From positions 113,495,241-113,559,240 of the forward strand of contig OZ038383.1 of the NCBI GenBank assembly GCA_964036045.1: a stretch of 64,000 bases of DNA. Direction: 5' to 3'. Each line of letters starts with the position of its first letter. The first letter of the stretch is position 1. Made by a program: the position numbers and the translations under genes. The notes beneath the pieces were generated by a model. That model was not told the origin of the DNA. It was given only the letters and a program-made list of their open reading frames with translations, and did no database searches. This document shows, piece after piece, positions 49,301-61,716 of this stretch. This DNA is from Eutreptiella sp. 'Long Island Sound 2002'. Its lineage: Eukaryota > Euglenozoa > Euglenophyceae > Eutreptiales > Eutreptiaceae.

Positions 49301-52300
49301 TAGAGGGAGCTAAAGGGATCTAAAATGAGGTAACGGGAGCTAAAGAGAGCTGAAGGGAGCTAAAGGGAGCTGGAGGGAGCTAGAGGGAGCTGAAGGAATG
49401 TGGAAGGAGGTAGAGGGAGCTAAAGGTATCTAAAATGAGTTAAAGGGGGCTAAAAGAAGCTAAAGGGAGCTGAAGGGAGCTAAAGGGAGCTGAAGGGAGC
49501 TAAAGGGAGCTAAAGGGAGCTGAAGGGAGCTGAAGGGAGGTAAAGGGAGCTGAAAGGGAGCTAAAGGGAGCTGAAGGGAGCTGAAGGGAGCTAAAGGGAG
49601 CTGAAGGGAGCTGAAGGGAGGTAAAGGGAGCTGAAAGGGAGCTAAAGGGAGCTGAAGGGAGCTAAAGGGAGCTGAAGGGAGCTAAAGGGAGCTGAAGGAA
49701 TGTGAAGGGAGGTGGAGGGAGCTAAAGGGATCTAAAATGAGGTAAAGGGAGCTAAAGGGAGCTAAAGGGAGCTGAAGGGAGCTAAAGGGAGCTGAAGGGA
49801 GCTAAAGGGAGCTGAAGGGAGTTAAAGGGAGCTGAAGGAATGTGAAGGGAGGTAGAGGGAGCTAAAGGGATATAAAATGAGGTAGAGGGGGCTAAAAGGA
49901 GCTAAAGGGAGGTGAAGGGAGCTAAAGGGAGCTGGAGGGGGGGAAAGGGAGCTGAAGGAATGTGAAGGGAGGTAGAGGGAGCTAAAGGGATCTAAAATGA
50001 GGTAAGGGGGGCTAAAAGGAGCTAAAGGGAGCTGAAGGGAGCTAAAGGGAGCTGAAGGGAGCTAAAGGGAGCTGAAGGAATGTGAAGGCGGGTAGAGGGA
50101 GCTAAAGGGATCTAAAATGAGGTAAAGGGGGCTAAAGGGAGCTGAAGGGAGCTGAAGGGAGCTAAAGGGAGCTGAAGGGAGCTGAAGGGAGCTGAAGGGA
50201 GGTAAGGGGAGCTGAAGGAATGTGAAGGGAGGTAGAGGGAGCTAAAGGGATCTAAAATGAGGTAAAGGGGGCTAAAAGGAGCTAAAGGGAGCTGAAGGGA
50301 GCTAAAGGGAGCTGAAGGGAGCTAAAGGGAGCTGAAAGAATGTGAAGGGAGGTAGAGGGAGCTAAAGGGATCTAAAATGAGGTAAAGGGAGCTAAAGGGA
50401 GCTAAAAGGAGGCTGAAGGGAGCTAAAGGGAGCTAAAGGGAGCTAAAGGGAGCTGAAGGGAGCTAAGGGGAACTGAAGGAATGTGAAAGGAGGTAGAGGG
50501 AGCTAAAGGGATCTAAAATGAGTTAAAGGGGGCTAAAAGGAGCTAAAGGGAGCTGAAGGGAGCTAAAGGCAGCTGAAGGGAGCTAAAGGGAGCTAAAGGG
50601 AGCTGACGGGAGCTGAAGGGAGGTAAAGGGAGCTGAAAGGGAGCTAAAGGGAGCTGAAGGGAGCTGAAGGGAGCTAAAGGGAGCTGAAGGGAGCTGAAGG
50701 GAGGTAAAGGGAGCTGAAAGGGAGCTAAAGGGAGCTGAAGGGAGCTAAAGGGAGCTGAAGGGAGCTAAAGGGTGCTGAAGGAATGTGAAGGGAGGTAGAG
50801 GGAGCAAAAGGGATCTAAAATGAGGTAGAGGGGGCTAAAAGGAGCTAAAGGGAGCTGAAAGGAGCTGGAGGGAGCTGAAGGGAGCTAAAGGGAGCTGAAG
50901 GAATGTGAAGGGAGGTGGAGGGAGCTAAAGTGATCTACAATGAGGTAAAGGGAGCTAAAGGGAGCTAAAGGGAGCTGAAGGGAGCTAAAGGGAGCTGAAG
51001 GGATCTGAAATGAGGTAAAGGGGGCTAAAGGGAGCTAAAGGGAGCTGAAGGGAGCTAAATGGGATCTGAAATGAGGTAAAGGGGGCTAAAGGGAGCTAAA
51101 GGGAGCTGAAGGGAGCTAAAGGGAGCTGAAGGGAGCTAAAGGGAGCTGAAGGGAGTTAAAGGGAGCTGAAGGAATGTGAAGGGAGGTAGAGGGAGCTAAA
51201 GGGATCTAAAATGAGGTAACGGGAGCTAAAGGGAGCTGAAGGGAGCTAAAGGGAGCTAAGTGGAGCTGAAGGGAGCTAAAGGGAGGTAAAGGGAGCTGAA
51301 GGGAGCTGAAGGGAGCTGAAAGGAGCTAAAGGGTGCTGAAGGAATGTGAAGGGAGGTGGAGGGAGCTAAAGGGATCTAAAATGAGGTAAAGGGAGCTAAA
51401 GGGAGCTAAAGGGAGCTGAAGGGAGCTAAAGGGAGCTGAAGGGAGCTAAAGGGAGCTGAAGGGAGTTAAAGGGAGCTGAAGGAATGTGAAGGGAGGTAGA
51501 GGGAGCAAAAGGGATCTAAAATGAGGTAGAGGGGGCTAAAAGGAGCTAAAGGGAGCTGAAAGGAGCTAAAGGGAGCTGAAGGGAGCTAAAGGGAGCTGAA
51601 GGAATGTGAAGGGAGCTGGAGGGAGCTAAAGTGATCTACAATGAGGTAAAGGGAGCTAAAGGGAGCTAAAGGGAGCTGAAGGGAGCTAAAGGGAGCTGAA
51701 GGGAGCTTAAGGGAGCTGAAGGGAGTTAAAGGGAGCTGAAGGAATGTGAAGGGAGGTAGAGGGAGCTAAAGGGATCTAAAATGAGGTAACGGGAGCTAAA
51801 GAGAGCTGAAGGGAGCTAAAGGGAGCTAAGTGGAGCTGAAGGGAGCTGAAAGGAGGTAAAGGGAGCTGAAGGGAGCTGAAGGGAGCTAAAGGGAGCTGAA
51901 GGAATGTGAAGGGAGGTAGAGGGGGCTAAAGGGATCTAAAATGAGGTAAAGGGAGCTGAAGGGAGCTAAAGGAAGCTGAAGGGAGCTAAAGGGAGCTGAA
52001 GGGAGCTAAAGGGAGCTGAAGGGAGGTAAAGGGAGCTGAAGGAATGTGAAGGGAGGTAGAGGGAGCTAAAGGAATCTAAAATGAGGTAAAGGGGGCTAAA
52101 AGGAGCTAAAGGGTGCTGAAGGGAGCTAAAGGGAGCTGAAGGGAGCTAAAGGGAGCTGAAGGGAGCTGAAGGGAGCTGAAGGAATGTGAAGGGAGGTAGA
52201 GGGAGCTAAAGGGATCTAAAATGAGGTAAAGGGGGCTGAAAGGAGCTAAAGGGAGCTGAAGGGAGCTAAAGGGAGCTGGAGGGAGCTAAGGGGAGCTGAA

Positions 52301-55300
52301 GGAATGTGAAGGGAGGTGGAGGGAGCTAAAGGGATCTAAAATGAGGTAAAGGGGGCTAAAGGGAGCTAAAGGGAGCTGAAGGGAGCTAAAGGGAGCTGAA
52401 GGGAGCTGAAGGGAGCTGAAGGGAGGTAAAGGGAGCTGAAGGAATGTCAAGGGAGGTAGAGGGAGCTAAAGGGATCTAAAATGAGGTAAAGGGGGCTAAA
52501 AGGAGCTAAAGGGAGCTGAAGGGAGCTAAAGGGAGCTGAAGGGAGCTGAAAGGGGGCTGAAGGAATGTGAAGGGAGGTAGAGGGAGCTAACGGGATCTAA
52601 AATGAGGTGAAGGGGGCTAAGGGGAGCTAAAGGGAGCTGAAGGGAGCTAAAGGGAGCTGAAGGGAGCTAAAGGGAGCTGAAGGGAGGTAAAGGGAGCTGA
52701 AGGAATGTGAAGGGAGGTAGAGGGAGCTAAAGGGATCTAAAATGAGGTAAAGGGGGCTAAAAGGAGCTAAAGGGAGCTGAAGGGAGCTGAAGGGAGCTGA
52801 AGGGAGCTAAAGGGAGCTGAAGGGAGCTAAAGGGAGCTGAAGGGAGCTAAAGGGAGATAGAGGGAGCTGAAGGGATCTAAAATGAGGTAAAGGGAGCTAA
52901 AGGGAGCTGAAGGGAGCTGAAGGGAGCTGAAGGAAGCTGAAGGGAGCTAAAGGGAGCTGAAGGGAGGTAACGGGAGCTGAAGGAATGTGAAGGGAGGTAG
53001 AGGGAGCTAAAGGGATCTAAAATGAGGTAAAGGGGGCTAAAAGAAGCTAAAGGGAGCTGAAGGGAGCTAAAGGGAGCTAAAGGAAGCTAAAGGGAGCTGA
53101 AGGGAGGTAAAGGGGGCTGAAGGAATGTGAAGGGAGGTAGAGGGAGCTAAAGGGATCTAAAATGAGTTAAAGGGGGCTAAAAGGAGCTAAAGGGAGCTGA
53201 AGGGAGCTAAAGGGAGCTGAGGGGAGCTAAAGGGAGCTGAAGGGAGCTAAAGGGAGCTGAAGGAATGTGAAGGGAGGTAGAGGGAGCTGAAGTGATCTAC
53301 AATGAGGTAAAGGGAGCTAAAGGGAGCTGAAGGGAGCTGAAGGGAGCTAAAGGGAGCTCAAGGGAGCTAAAGGGAGCTGAAGGGAGCTAAAGGCAGCTGA
53401 AGGAATGTGAAGGGAGGTAGAGGGAGCTAAAGGGATCTAAAATGAGGTAAAGGGGGCTAAAAGGAGCTAAAGGGAGCTGAAGGGAGCTAAAGGGAGCTGA
53501 AGGGAGCTAAAGGGAGCTGAAGGAATGTGAGGGGAGGTAGAGGGAGCTAAAGGGATCTAAAATGAGGTAAAGGGAGCTAAAGGGAGCTGAAGGGAGCTAA
53601 AGGGAGCTAAAGGGAGCTGAAGGGAGCTGAAGGGAGGTAAAGGGAGCTGAAGGGAGCTAAAGGGAGCTAAAGGGAGCTAAAGGGAGCTGAAGGAATGTGA
53701 AGGGAGGTAGAGGGAGCTAAAGGGATCTAAAATGAGGTAAAGGGAGCTAAAGGGAGCTAAAGGGAGCTGAAGGGAGCTAAAGGGAGCTGAAGGGAGCTAA
53801 AGGGAGCTGAAGGGAGCTGAAGGGAGCTGAAGGAATGTGAAGGGAGGTAGAGGGAGCTAAAGGGATCTAAAATGAGGTAAAGGGGGCTAAAAGGAGCTAA
53901 AGGGAGCTGAAGGGAGCTAAAGGGAGCTGAAGGGAGCTGAAGGGAGCTGAAGGGAGCTAAAGGGAGCTGAAGGAATGTGACGGGGGGTAGAGGGAGCTAA
54001 AGTGATCTAAAATGAGGTAAAGGGAGCTAAAGGGAGCTAAAGGGAGCTGAAGGGAGCTAAAGGGAGCTGAAGGGAGCTTAAGGGAGCTGAAGGGAGCTAA
54101 AGGCAGCTGCAGGAATGTGAGGGGAGGTAGAGGGAGCTAAAGGGATCTAAAATGAGGTAAAGGGGGCTAAAAGGAGCTCAAAGGAGCTGAAGGGAGCTAA
54201 AGGGAGCTGAAGGGAGCTAAAGAGAGCTGAAGGAATGTGAAGGGAGGTAGAGGGAGCTAAAGGGATCTAAAATGAGGTAAAGGGATCTAAAGGGAGCTGA
54301 AGGGAGCTAAAGGGAGCTAAAGGGAGCTGAAGGGAGCTGAAGGGAGGTAAAGGGAGCTGAGGGGAGCTAAAGGGAGCTAAAGGGAGCTAAAGGGAGCTGA
54401 AGGAATGTGAAGGGAGGTAGAGGGAGCTAAAGGGATCTAAAATGAGGTAAAGGGAGCTAAAGGGAGCTAAAGGGAGCTGAAGGGAGCTAAAGGGAGCTGA
54501 AGGGAGCTGAAGGGAGCTGAAGGAATGTGAAGGGAGTTAGAGGGAGATAAAGGGATCTAAAATGAGGTAAAGGGGGCTAAAAGGACCTAAAGGGAGCTGA
54601 AGGGAGCTAAAGGGAGCTGAAGGGAGCTGAAGGGAGCTGAAGGGAGCTAAAGGGAGCTGAAGGAATGTGAAGGGGGGTAGAGGGAGCTAAAGGCATCTAA
54701 AATGAGGTGAAGGGGGCTAAAGGGAGCTGAAGGGAGCTAAAGGGAGCTAAAGGGAGCTGAAGGGAGCTAAAGGGAGCTGAAGGAATGTGAAGGGAGGTAG
54801 AGGGAGCTAAAGGGATCCAAAAACAGGTAAAGGGGGCTAAAAGGAGCTGAAGGGAGCTGAAGGGAGCTAAAAGGGAGCTGAAGGGAGCTAAAAGGGGGCT
54901 GAAGGAATGTGAAGGGAGGTAGAGGGAGCTAAAGGGATCTAAAATGAGGTGAAGGGGGCTAAGGGGAGCTAAAGGGAGCTGAAGGGAGCTAAAGGGAGCT
55001 GAGAGGAGGTAAAGGGAGCTGAAGGAATGTGAAGGGAGGTAGAGGGAGCTAAAGGGATCTAAAATGAGGTAAAGGGGGCTAAAAGGAGCTAAAGGGAGCT
55101 GAAGGGAGCTAAAGGGAGCTGAAGGGAGCTAAAGGGAGCTGAAGGAATGCGAAGGGAGGTAGAGGGAGCTAAAGGGATCTAAAATGAGGTAAAGGGATCT
55201 AAAGGGAGCTGAAGGGAGCTAAAGGGAGCTAAAGGGAGCTGAAGGGAGCTGGAGGGAGGTAAAGGGAGCTGAGGGGAGCTAAAGAGAGCTAAAGGGAGCT

Positions 55301-58300
55301 AAAGGGAGCTGAAGGAATGTGAACGGAGGTAGGAGGAGCTAAAGGGATCTAAAATGAGGTAAAGGGAGCTAAAGGGAGCTAAAGGGAGCTGAAGGGAGCT
55401 AAAGGGAGCTGAAGGGAGCTAAAGGGAGCTGAAGGGAGCTGAAGGGAGCTGAAGGAATGTGAAGGGAGGTAGAGGGAGCTAAAGGGATCTAAAATGAGGT
55501 AAAGGGGGCTAAAAGGAGCTAAAGGGAGCTGAAGGGAGCTAAAGGGGGATGAAGGAAGCTGAAGGGAGCTGAAGGGAGCTAAAGGGAGCTGAAGGAATGT
55601 GAAGGGGGGTAGAGGGAGCTAAAGGCATCTAAAATGAGGTGAAGGGGGCTAAAAGGAGCTAAAGGGAGCTGAAGGGAGCTAAAGGGAGCTGAAGGGAGCT
55701 AAAGGGAGCTGAAGGAATGTGAAGGGAGGTAGAGGGAGCTAAAGGGATCCAAAATGAGGTAAAGGGAGCTAAAGGGAGCTAAAGGGAGCTGAAGGGAGCT
55801 AGAGGGAGCTGAAGGGAGCTAAAGGGAGCTGAAGGGAGGTAAATGGGGCTGAAGGAATGTGAAGGGATGTAGAGGGAGCTAAAGGGATCCAAAATGAGGT
55901 AAAGGGGGCTAAAAGGAGCTGAAGGGAGCTGAAGGGAGCTAAAAGGGAGCTGAAGGGAGCTAAAAGGGGGCTGAAGGAATGTGAAGGGAGGTAGAGGGAG
56001 CTAAAGGGATCTAAAATGAGGTGAAGGGGGCTAAGGGGAGCTAAAGGGAGCTGAAGGGAGCTAAAGGGAGCTGAGAGGAGGTAAAGGGAGCTGAAGGAAT
56101 GTGAAGGGAGGTAGAGGGAGCTAAAGGGATCTAAAATGAGGTAAAGGGGGCTAAAAGGAGCTAAAGGGAGCTGAAGGGAGCTAAAGGGAGCTGAATGGGG
56201 CTAAATGGAGCTGAAGGGAGCTAAAAAGAGCTGAAGGAATGTGAAGGGAGGTAGAGGGAGCTAAAGGGATCTAAACTGAGGTAAAGGGAGCTAAAGGGAG
56301 CTAAAGGGAGTTGAAGGGAGCTAAAGGGAGCTTAAGGGAGCTGAAGGGAGGTACAGGGAGCTGAAGGAATGTGAAGGGAGGTAGAGGGAGCTAAAGGGAT
56401 CTAAAATGAGGTAAAGGGGGCTAAAAGGAGCTAAGGGGAGCTGAAGGGAGCTAAAGGGAGCTGAAGGGAGCTAAAGGGAGCTGAAGGGAGGTAAAGGGAG
56501 CTGAAGGAATGTCACGGGAGGTAGAGGGAGCTAAAGGGATCTAAAATGAGGTAAAGGGGGCTAAAAGGAGCTAAAGGGAGCTGAAGGGAGCTAAAGGGAG
56601 CTGAAGGGAGCTGTAAGGGAGCTGAAGGGAGCTAAAGGGAGCTGAAGGAATGTGAAGGGAGGTAGAGGGAGCTAAAGGGATCTAAAATGAGGTAAAGGGA
56701 GCTAAGGGGAGCTAAAGGGAGCTGAAGGGAGCTAAAGGGAGGTGAGGGGAGCTAAAGGGAGCTGAAGGGAGCTGAAGGGAGCTGAAGGAATGTGAAGGGA
56801 GGTAGAGGGAGCTAAAGGGATCTAAAATGAGGTAAAGGGGGCTAAAAGGAGCTAAAAGGAGGTGAAGGGAGCTAAAGGGAGCTGAAGGGAGTTAAAGGGA
56901 GCTGAAGGAATGTGAAGGGAGGTAGAGGGAGCTAAAGGGATCTAAAATGAGGTGAAGGGGGCTAAAAGGAGCTAAAGGGAGCTGAAGGGAGCTAAAGGGA
57001 GCTGAAGGGAGCTAAAGGGAGCTGGAGGAATGTGAAGGGAGGTAGAGGGAGCTAAAGGGATCTAAAATGAGGTAAAGGGAGCTAAAGGGAGCTAAAGGGA
57101 GCTGAAGGGAGCTAGAGGGAGCTGAAGGGAGCTAAAGGGAGCTGAAGGGAGGTAAATGGAGCTGAAGGAATGTGAAGGGATGTAGAGGGAGCTAAAGGGA
57201 TCTAAAATGAGGTAAAGGGGGCTAAAAGGAGCTAAAGGGAGCTGAAGGCAGCTAGAAGGGAGCTGAAGGGAGCTAAAAGGGGGCTGAAGGGAGGTAAATG
57301 GAGCTGAAGGAATGTGAAGGGATGTAGAGGGAGCTGAAGGGATCTAAAATGAGGTAAAGGGGGCTAAAAGGAGCTAAAGGGAGCTGAGGGGAGCTAAAAG
57401 GGAGCTGAAGGGAGCTAAAAGGGGGCTGAAGGAATGTGAAGGGAGGTAGAGGGAGCTAAAGGGATCTAAAATGAGGTGAAGGGCGCTAAGGGGAGCTAAA
57501 GGGAGCTGAAGGGAGCTAAAGGGAGCTGAAGGGAGCTAAAGGGAGCTGAAGGAATGTGAAGGGAGGTAGAGGGAGCTAAAGGGATCTAAAATGAGGTAAA
57601 GGGAGCTAAAGGGAGCTAAAGGGAGTTGAAGGGAGCTAAAGGAAGCTGAAAGGAGCTAAAGGGAGCTGAAGGGACGTACAGGGAGCTGAAGGAATGTGAA
57701 GGGAGGTAGAGGGAGCTAAAGGGATCTAAAATGAGGTAAAGGGGGCTAAAAGGAGCTAAGGGGAGCTGAAGGGAGCTAAAGGGAGCTGAAGGGAGCTAAA
57801 GGGAGCTGAAGGGAGGTAAAGGGAGCTGAAGGAATGTCAAGGGAGGTGAAGGGAGCTAAAGGGATGTAAAATGAGGTAAAGGGGGCTAAAAGGAGCTAAA
57901 GGGAGCTGAAGGGAGCTAAAGGGAGCTGAAGGGAGCTAAAGGGAGCTGAAGGGAGCTAAAGGGAGCTGAAGGAATGTGAAGGGAGGTAGGGGGAGCTAAA
58001 GGGATCCAAAATGAGGTAAAGGGAGCTAAAGGGAGCTAAAGGGAGCTGAAGGGAGCTAAAGGGAGCTGAAGGGAGCTAAAGGGAGCTGAAGGGAGCTGAA
58101 GGGAGCTGAAGGGATCTAAAATGAGGTAAAGGGGGCTAAAGGGATCTAAAATGAGGTAAAGGGGGCTAAAAGGAGCTAAAGGGAGCTGAAGGGAGCTAAA
58201 GGGAGCGGAAGGGAGTTAAAGGGAGCTGAAGGAATGTGAAGGGAGGTAGGGGGAGCTAAAGCAATCTAAAATGAGGTGAAGGGGGCTAAAAGGAGCTAAA

Positions 58301-61300
58301 GGGAGCTGAAGGGAGCTAAAGGGAGCTGAAGGGAGCTAAAGGGAGCTGGAGGAATGTGAAGGGAGGTAGAGGGAGCTAAAGGGATCTAAAATGAGGTAAA
58401 GGGAGCTAAAGGGAGCTAAAGGGAGCTGAAGGGAGCTAGAGGGAGCTGAAGGGAGCTAAAGGGAGCTGAAGGGAGGTAAATGGAGCTGAAGGAATGTGAA
58501 GGGAGGTAGAGGGAGCTAAAGGGATCTAAAATGAGGTAAAGAGGGCTAAAAGGAGCTAAAGGGAGCCGAAGGGAGCTAAAAGGGAGCTGAAGGGAGCTAA
58601 AAGGGGGCTGAAGGGAGGTAAATGGAGCTGAAGGAATGTGAAGGGATGTAGAGGGAGCTAAAGGGATCTAAAATGAGGTAAAGGGGGCTAAAAAGAGGCA
58701 AAAGGGAGCTGAAGGGAGCTAGAAGGGAGCTGAAGGAAGCTAAAAGGGGGCTGAAGGGAGGTAAATGGAGCTGAAGGAATGTGAAGGGAGGTAGAGGGAG
58801 CTAAAGGGATCTAAAATGAGGTGAAGGGGGCTAAGGGGAGCTAAAGGGAGCTGAAGGGAGCTAAAGGGAGCTGAAGGGAGGTAAAGGGAGCTGAAGGGAT
58901 GTGAAGGGAGGTAGAGGGAGCTAAAGGGATCTAAAATGAGGTGAAGGGGGCTAAGGGGAGCTAAAGGGAGCTGAAGGGAGCCAAAGGGAGCTGAATGGGG
59001 CTAAAGGGAGCTGAAGCGAGCTAAAGGGAGCTGAAGGAATGTGAAGGGAGGTAGAGGGAGCTAAAGGGATCTAAAATGAGGTAAAGGGAGCTAAAGGGAG
59101 CTAAAGGGAGCTGAAGGGAGCTAGAGGGAGCTGAAGGGAGCTAAAGGGAGCTGAAGGGAGGTAAATGGAGCTGAAGGAATGTGAAGGGATGTAGAGGGAG
59201 CTAAAGGGATCTAAAATGAAGTAAAGGGGGCTAAAAGGAGATAAAGGGAGCTGAAGGGAGCTAAAGGGAGCTGAATGGGGCTAAAGGGAGCTGAAGCGAG
59301 CTAAAGGGAGCTGAAGGAATGTGAAGGGAGGTAGAGGGAGCTAAAGGTATCTAAAATGAGGTAAAGGGAGCTAAAGGGAGCTAAAGGGAGCTGAAGGGAG
59401 CTAGAGGGAGCTGAAGGGAGCTAAAGGGAGCTGAAGGGAGGTAAATGGAGCTGAAGGAATGTGAAGGGATGTAGAGGGAGCTAAGGGGATCTAAAATGAG
59501 GTAAAGGGGGCTAAAAGGAGCTAAAGGGAGCTGAAGAGAGCTAAAAGGGAGCTGAAGGGAGCTAAAAGGGGGCTGAAGGAATGTGAAGGGAGGTAGAGGG
59601 AGCTAAAGGGATCTAAAATGAGGTGAAGGGGGCTAAGGGGAGCTAAAGGGAGCTGAAGGGAGCTAAAGGGAGCTGAAGGGAGGTAAAGGGAGCTGAAGGA
59701 ATGTGAAGGGAGGTAGAGGGAGCTAAAGGGATCTAAAATGAAGTAAAGGGGGCTAAAAGGAGCTAAATGGAGCTGGAGGGAGCTAAAGGGAGCTGAATGG
59801 GGCTAAGGGGAGCTGAAAGGAGCTAAAGGGAGCTGAAGGAATGTGAAGGGAGGTAGAGGGAGCTAAAGGGATCTAAAATGAGGTAAAGGGAGCTAAAGGG
59901 AGCTAAAGGGAGTTGGAGGGAGCTAAAGGGAGCTGAAAGGAGCTAAAGGGAGCTGAAGGGAGGTACAGGGAGCTGAAGGAATGTGAAGGGAGGTAGAGGG
60001 AGCTAAAGGGATCTCAAATGAGGTAAAGGGGGCTAAAAGGAGCTAAGGGGAGCTGAAGGGAGCTAAAGGGAGCTGAAGGGAGCTAAAAGGAGCTGAAGGG
60101 AGGTAAAGGGAGCTGAAGGAATGTCAAGGGAGGTGAAGGGAGCTAAAGGGATGTAAAATGAGGTAAAGGGGGCTAAAAGGAGCTAAAGGGAGCTGAAGGG
60201 AGCTAAAGGGAGCTGAAGGGAGCTAAAGGGAGCTGAAGGGAGCTAAAGGGAGCTGAAGGAATGTGAAGGGAGGTAGAGGGAGCTAAAGGGATCTAAAATG
60301 AGGTAAAGGGAGCTAAAGGGAGCTAAAGGGAGCTGAAGGGAGCTAGAGGGAGCTGAAGGGAGCTAAAGGGAGCTGAAGGGAGGTAAATGGAGCTGAAGGA
60401 ATGTGAAGGGAGGTAGAGGGAGCTAAAGGGATCTAAAATGAGGTAAAGGGGGCTAAAAGGAGCTAAAGGGAGCTGAAGAGAGCTAAAGGGAGCTGAAGGA
60501 ATGTGAAGGGAGGTAGAGGGAGCTAAAGGGATCTAAAATGAGGTAAAGGGAGCTAAAGGGAGCTAAAGGGAGCTGAAGGGAGCTAGAGGGAGCTGAAGGG
60601 AGCTAAAGGGAGCTGAAGCGAGCTAAAGGGAGCTGAAGGAATGTGAAGGGAGGTAGAGGGAGCTAAAGGGATCTAAAATGAGGTAAAGGGAGCTAAAGGG
60701 AGCTAAAGGGAGCTGAAGGGAGCTAGAGGGAGCTGAAGGGAGCTAAAGGGAGCTGAAGGGAGGTAAATGGAGCTGAAGGAATGTGAAGGGATGTAGAGGG
60801 AGCTAAAGGGATCTAAAATGAGGTAAAGGGGGCTAAAAGGAGCTAAAGGGAGCTGAAGAGAGCTAAAAGGGAGCTGAAGGGAGCTAAAAGGGGGCTGAAG
60901 GAATGTGAAGGGAGGTAGAGGGAGCTAAAGGGATCTAAAATGAGGTGAAGGGGGCTAAGGGGAGCTAAAGGGAGCTGAAGGGAGCTAAAGGGAGCTGAAG
61001 GGAGGTAAAGGGAGCTGAAGGAATGTGAAGGGAGGTAGAGGGAGCTAAAGGGATCTAAAATGAAGTAAAGGGGGCTAAAAGGAGCTAAAGGGAGCTGAAG
61101 GGAGCTAAAGGGAGCTGAATGGGGCTAAGGGGAGCTGAAAGGAGCTAAAGGGAGCTGAAGGAATGTGAAGGGAGGTAGAGGGAGCTAAAGGGATCTAAAA
61201 TGAGGTAAAGGGAGCTAAAGGGAGCTAAAGGGAGTTGAAGGGAGCTAAAGGGAGCTGAAAGGAGCTAAAGGGAGCTGAAGGGAGGTACAGGGAGCTGAAG

Positions 61301-61695
61301 GAATGTGAAGGGAGGTAGAGGGAGCTAAAGGGATCTAAAATGAGGTAAAGGGGGCTAAAAGGAGCTAAGGGGAGCTGAAGGGAGCTAAAGGGAGCTGAAG
61401 GGAGCTAAAGGGAGCTGAAGGGAGGTAAAGGGAGCTGAAGGAATGTCAAGGGAGGTAGAGGGAGGTAAAGGGATCTAAAATGAGGTAAAGGGGGCTAAAA
61501 GGAGCTAAAGGGAGCTGAAAGGGAGCTAAAGGGAGCTGAAGGGAGCTAAAGGGAGCTGAAGGGAGCTAAAAGGAGGTGAAGGAATGTGAAGCGAGATGGA
61601 GGGAGCTAAAGGGATCTAGAATGAGGTAAAGGAAGCTAAAGGGAGCTAAAGGGAGCTGAAGGGAGCTAAAGGGAGCTGAAAGGAGCTAAAGGGAT
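37220..61695 (+). repeat. 10-bp/20-bp satellite, purine-rich on the + strand
   Basis: About 24.5 kb of GGGAGCTAAAGGGAGCTGAA dimers. A cassette recurs every 120-180 bp, usually in multiples of 10 or 20: GAAGGAATGTGAAGGG, then AGGTAGAGGGAGCTAAAG, then GGATCTAAAATGAGGTAA, often followed by GGGGGCTAAAAGGAGC. For example, the cassette recurs at 41,441, 41,561, 41,701, 41,821, 41,941 and 42,061. GGG falls every 10 bp with loops AGCTAAA or AGCTGAA of 7 nt. AGCT also falls every 10 bp. The consensus contains no CpG. Dispersed longer copies exist, for example a variant block at about 39,481-39,600 recurring near 53,025-53,130. It ends at AGGGATC, 61,695. No gene is seen. Confidence 0.98.
46905..51826 (+). 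repeat. 2,456-bp near-identical tandem duplication
   Basis: Two consecutive blocks, about 46,905-49,360 and 49,361-51,826, share every rare variant I compared at a constant offset of 2,456 bp. These are AATGTGGAAGGAGG (46,941 and 49,397), GGGATATAAAATG (47,411 and 49,867), AAATGGGATCTG (48,601 and 51,057), TAAGTGGAGC (48,801 and 51,257) and TTAAGGGAGC (49,251 and 51,707). I noticed no difference inside the compared stretches, which is much closer than typical neighbouring units. The blocks diverge after about 51,826 (CTGGAGGG in copy 1's continuation versus CTAAGTGG). Confidence 0.9.
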
Positions 61696-61716
61696 CGAAG
61701 CGGTACCCAGAACCCC

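Noticed and set aside
33369-61695. Resemblance to antibody class-switch regions, which are rich in GAGCT
   Set aside because: The shared AGCT is a 4-bp palindrome in a simple satellite. No immunoglobulin exons are present and the higher-order cassette is different.
33344-61707. CGGTACC just outside both ends of the 10-bp satellite (33,344 and 61,701)
   Set aside because: Seven bases at unequal distances from the edges; chance is likely and it is not convincing as a target-site duplication.
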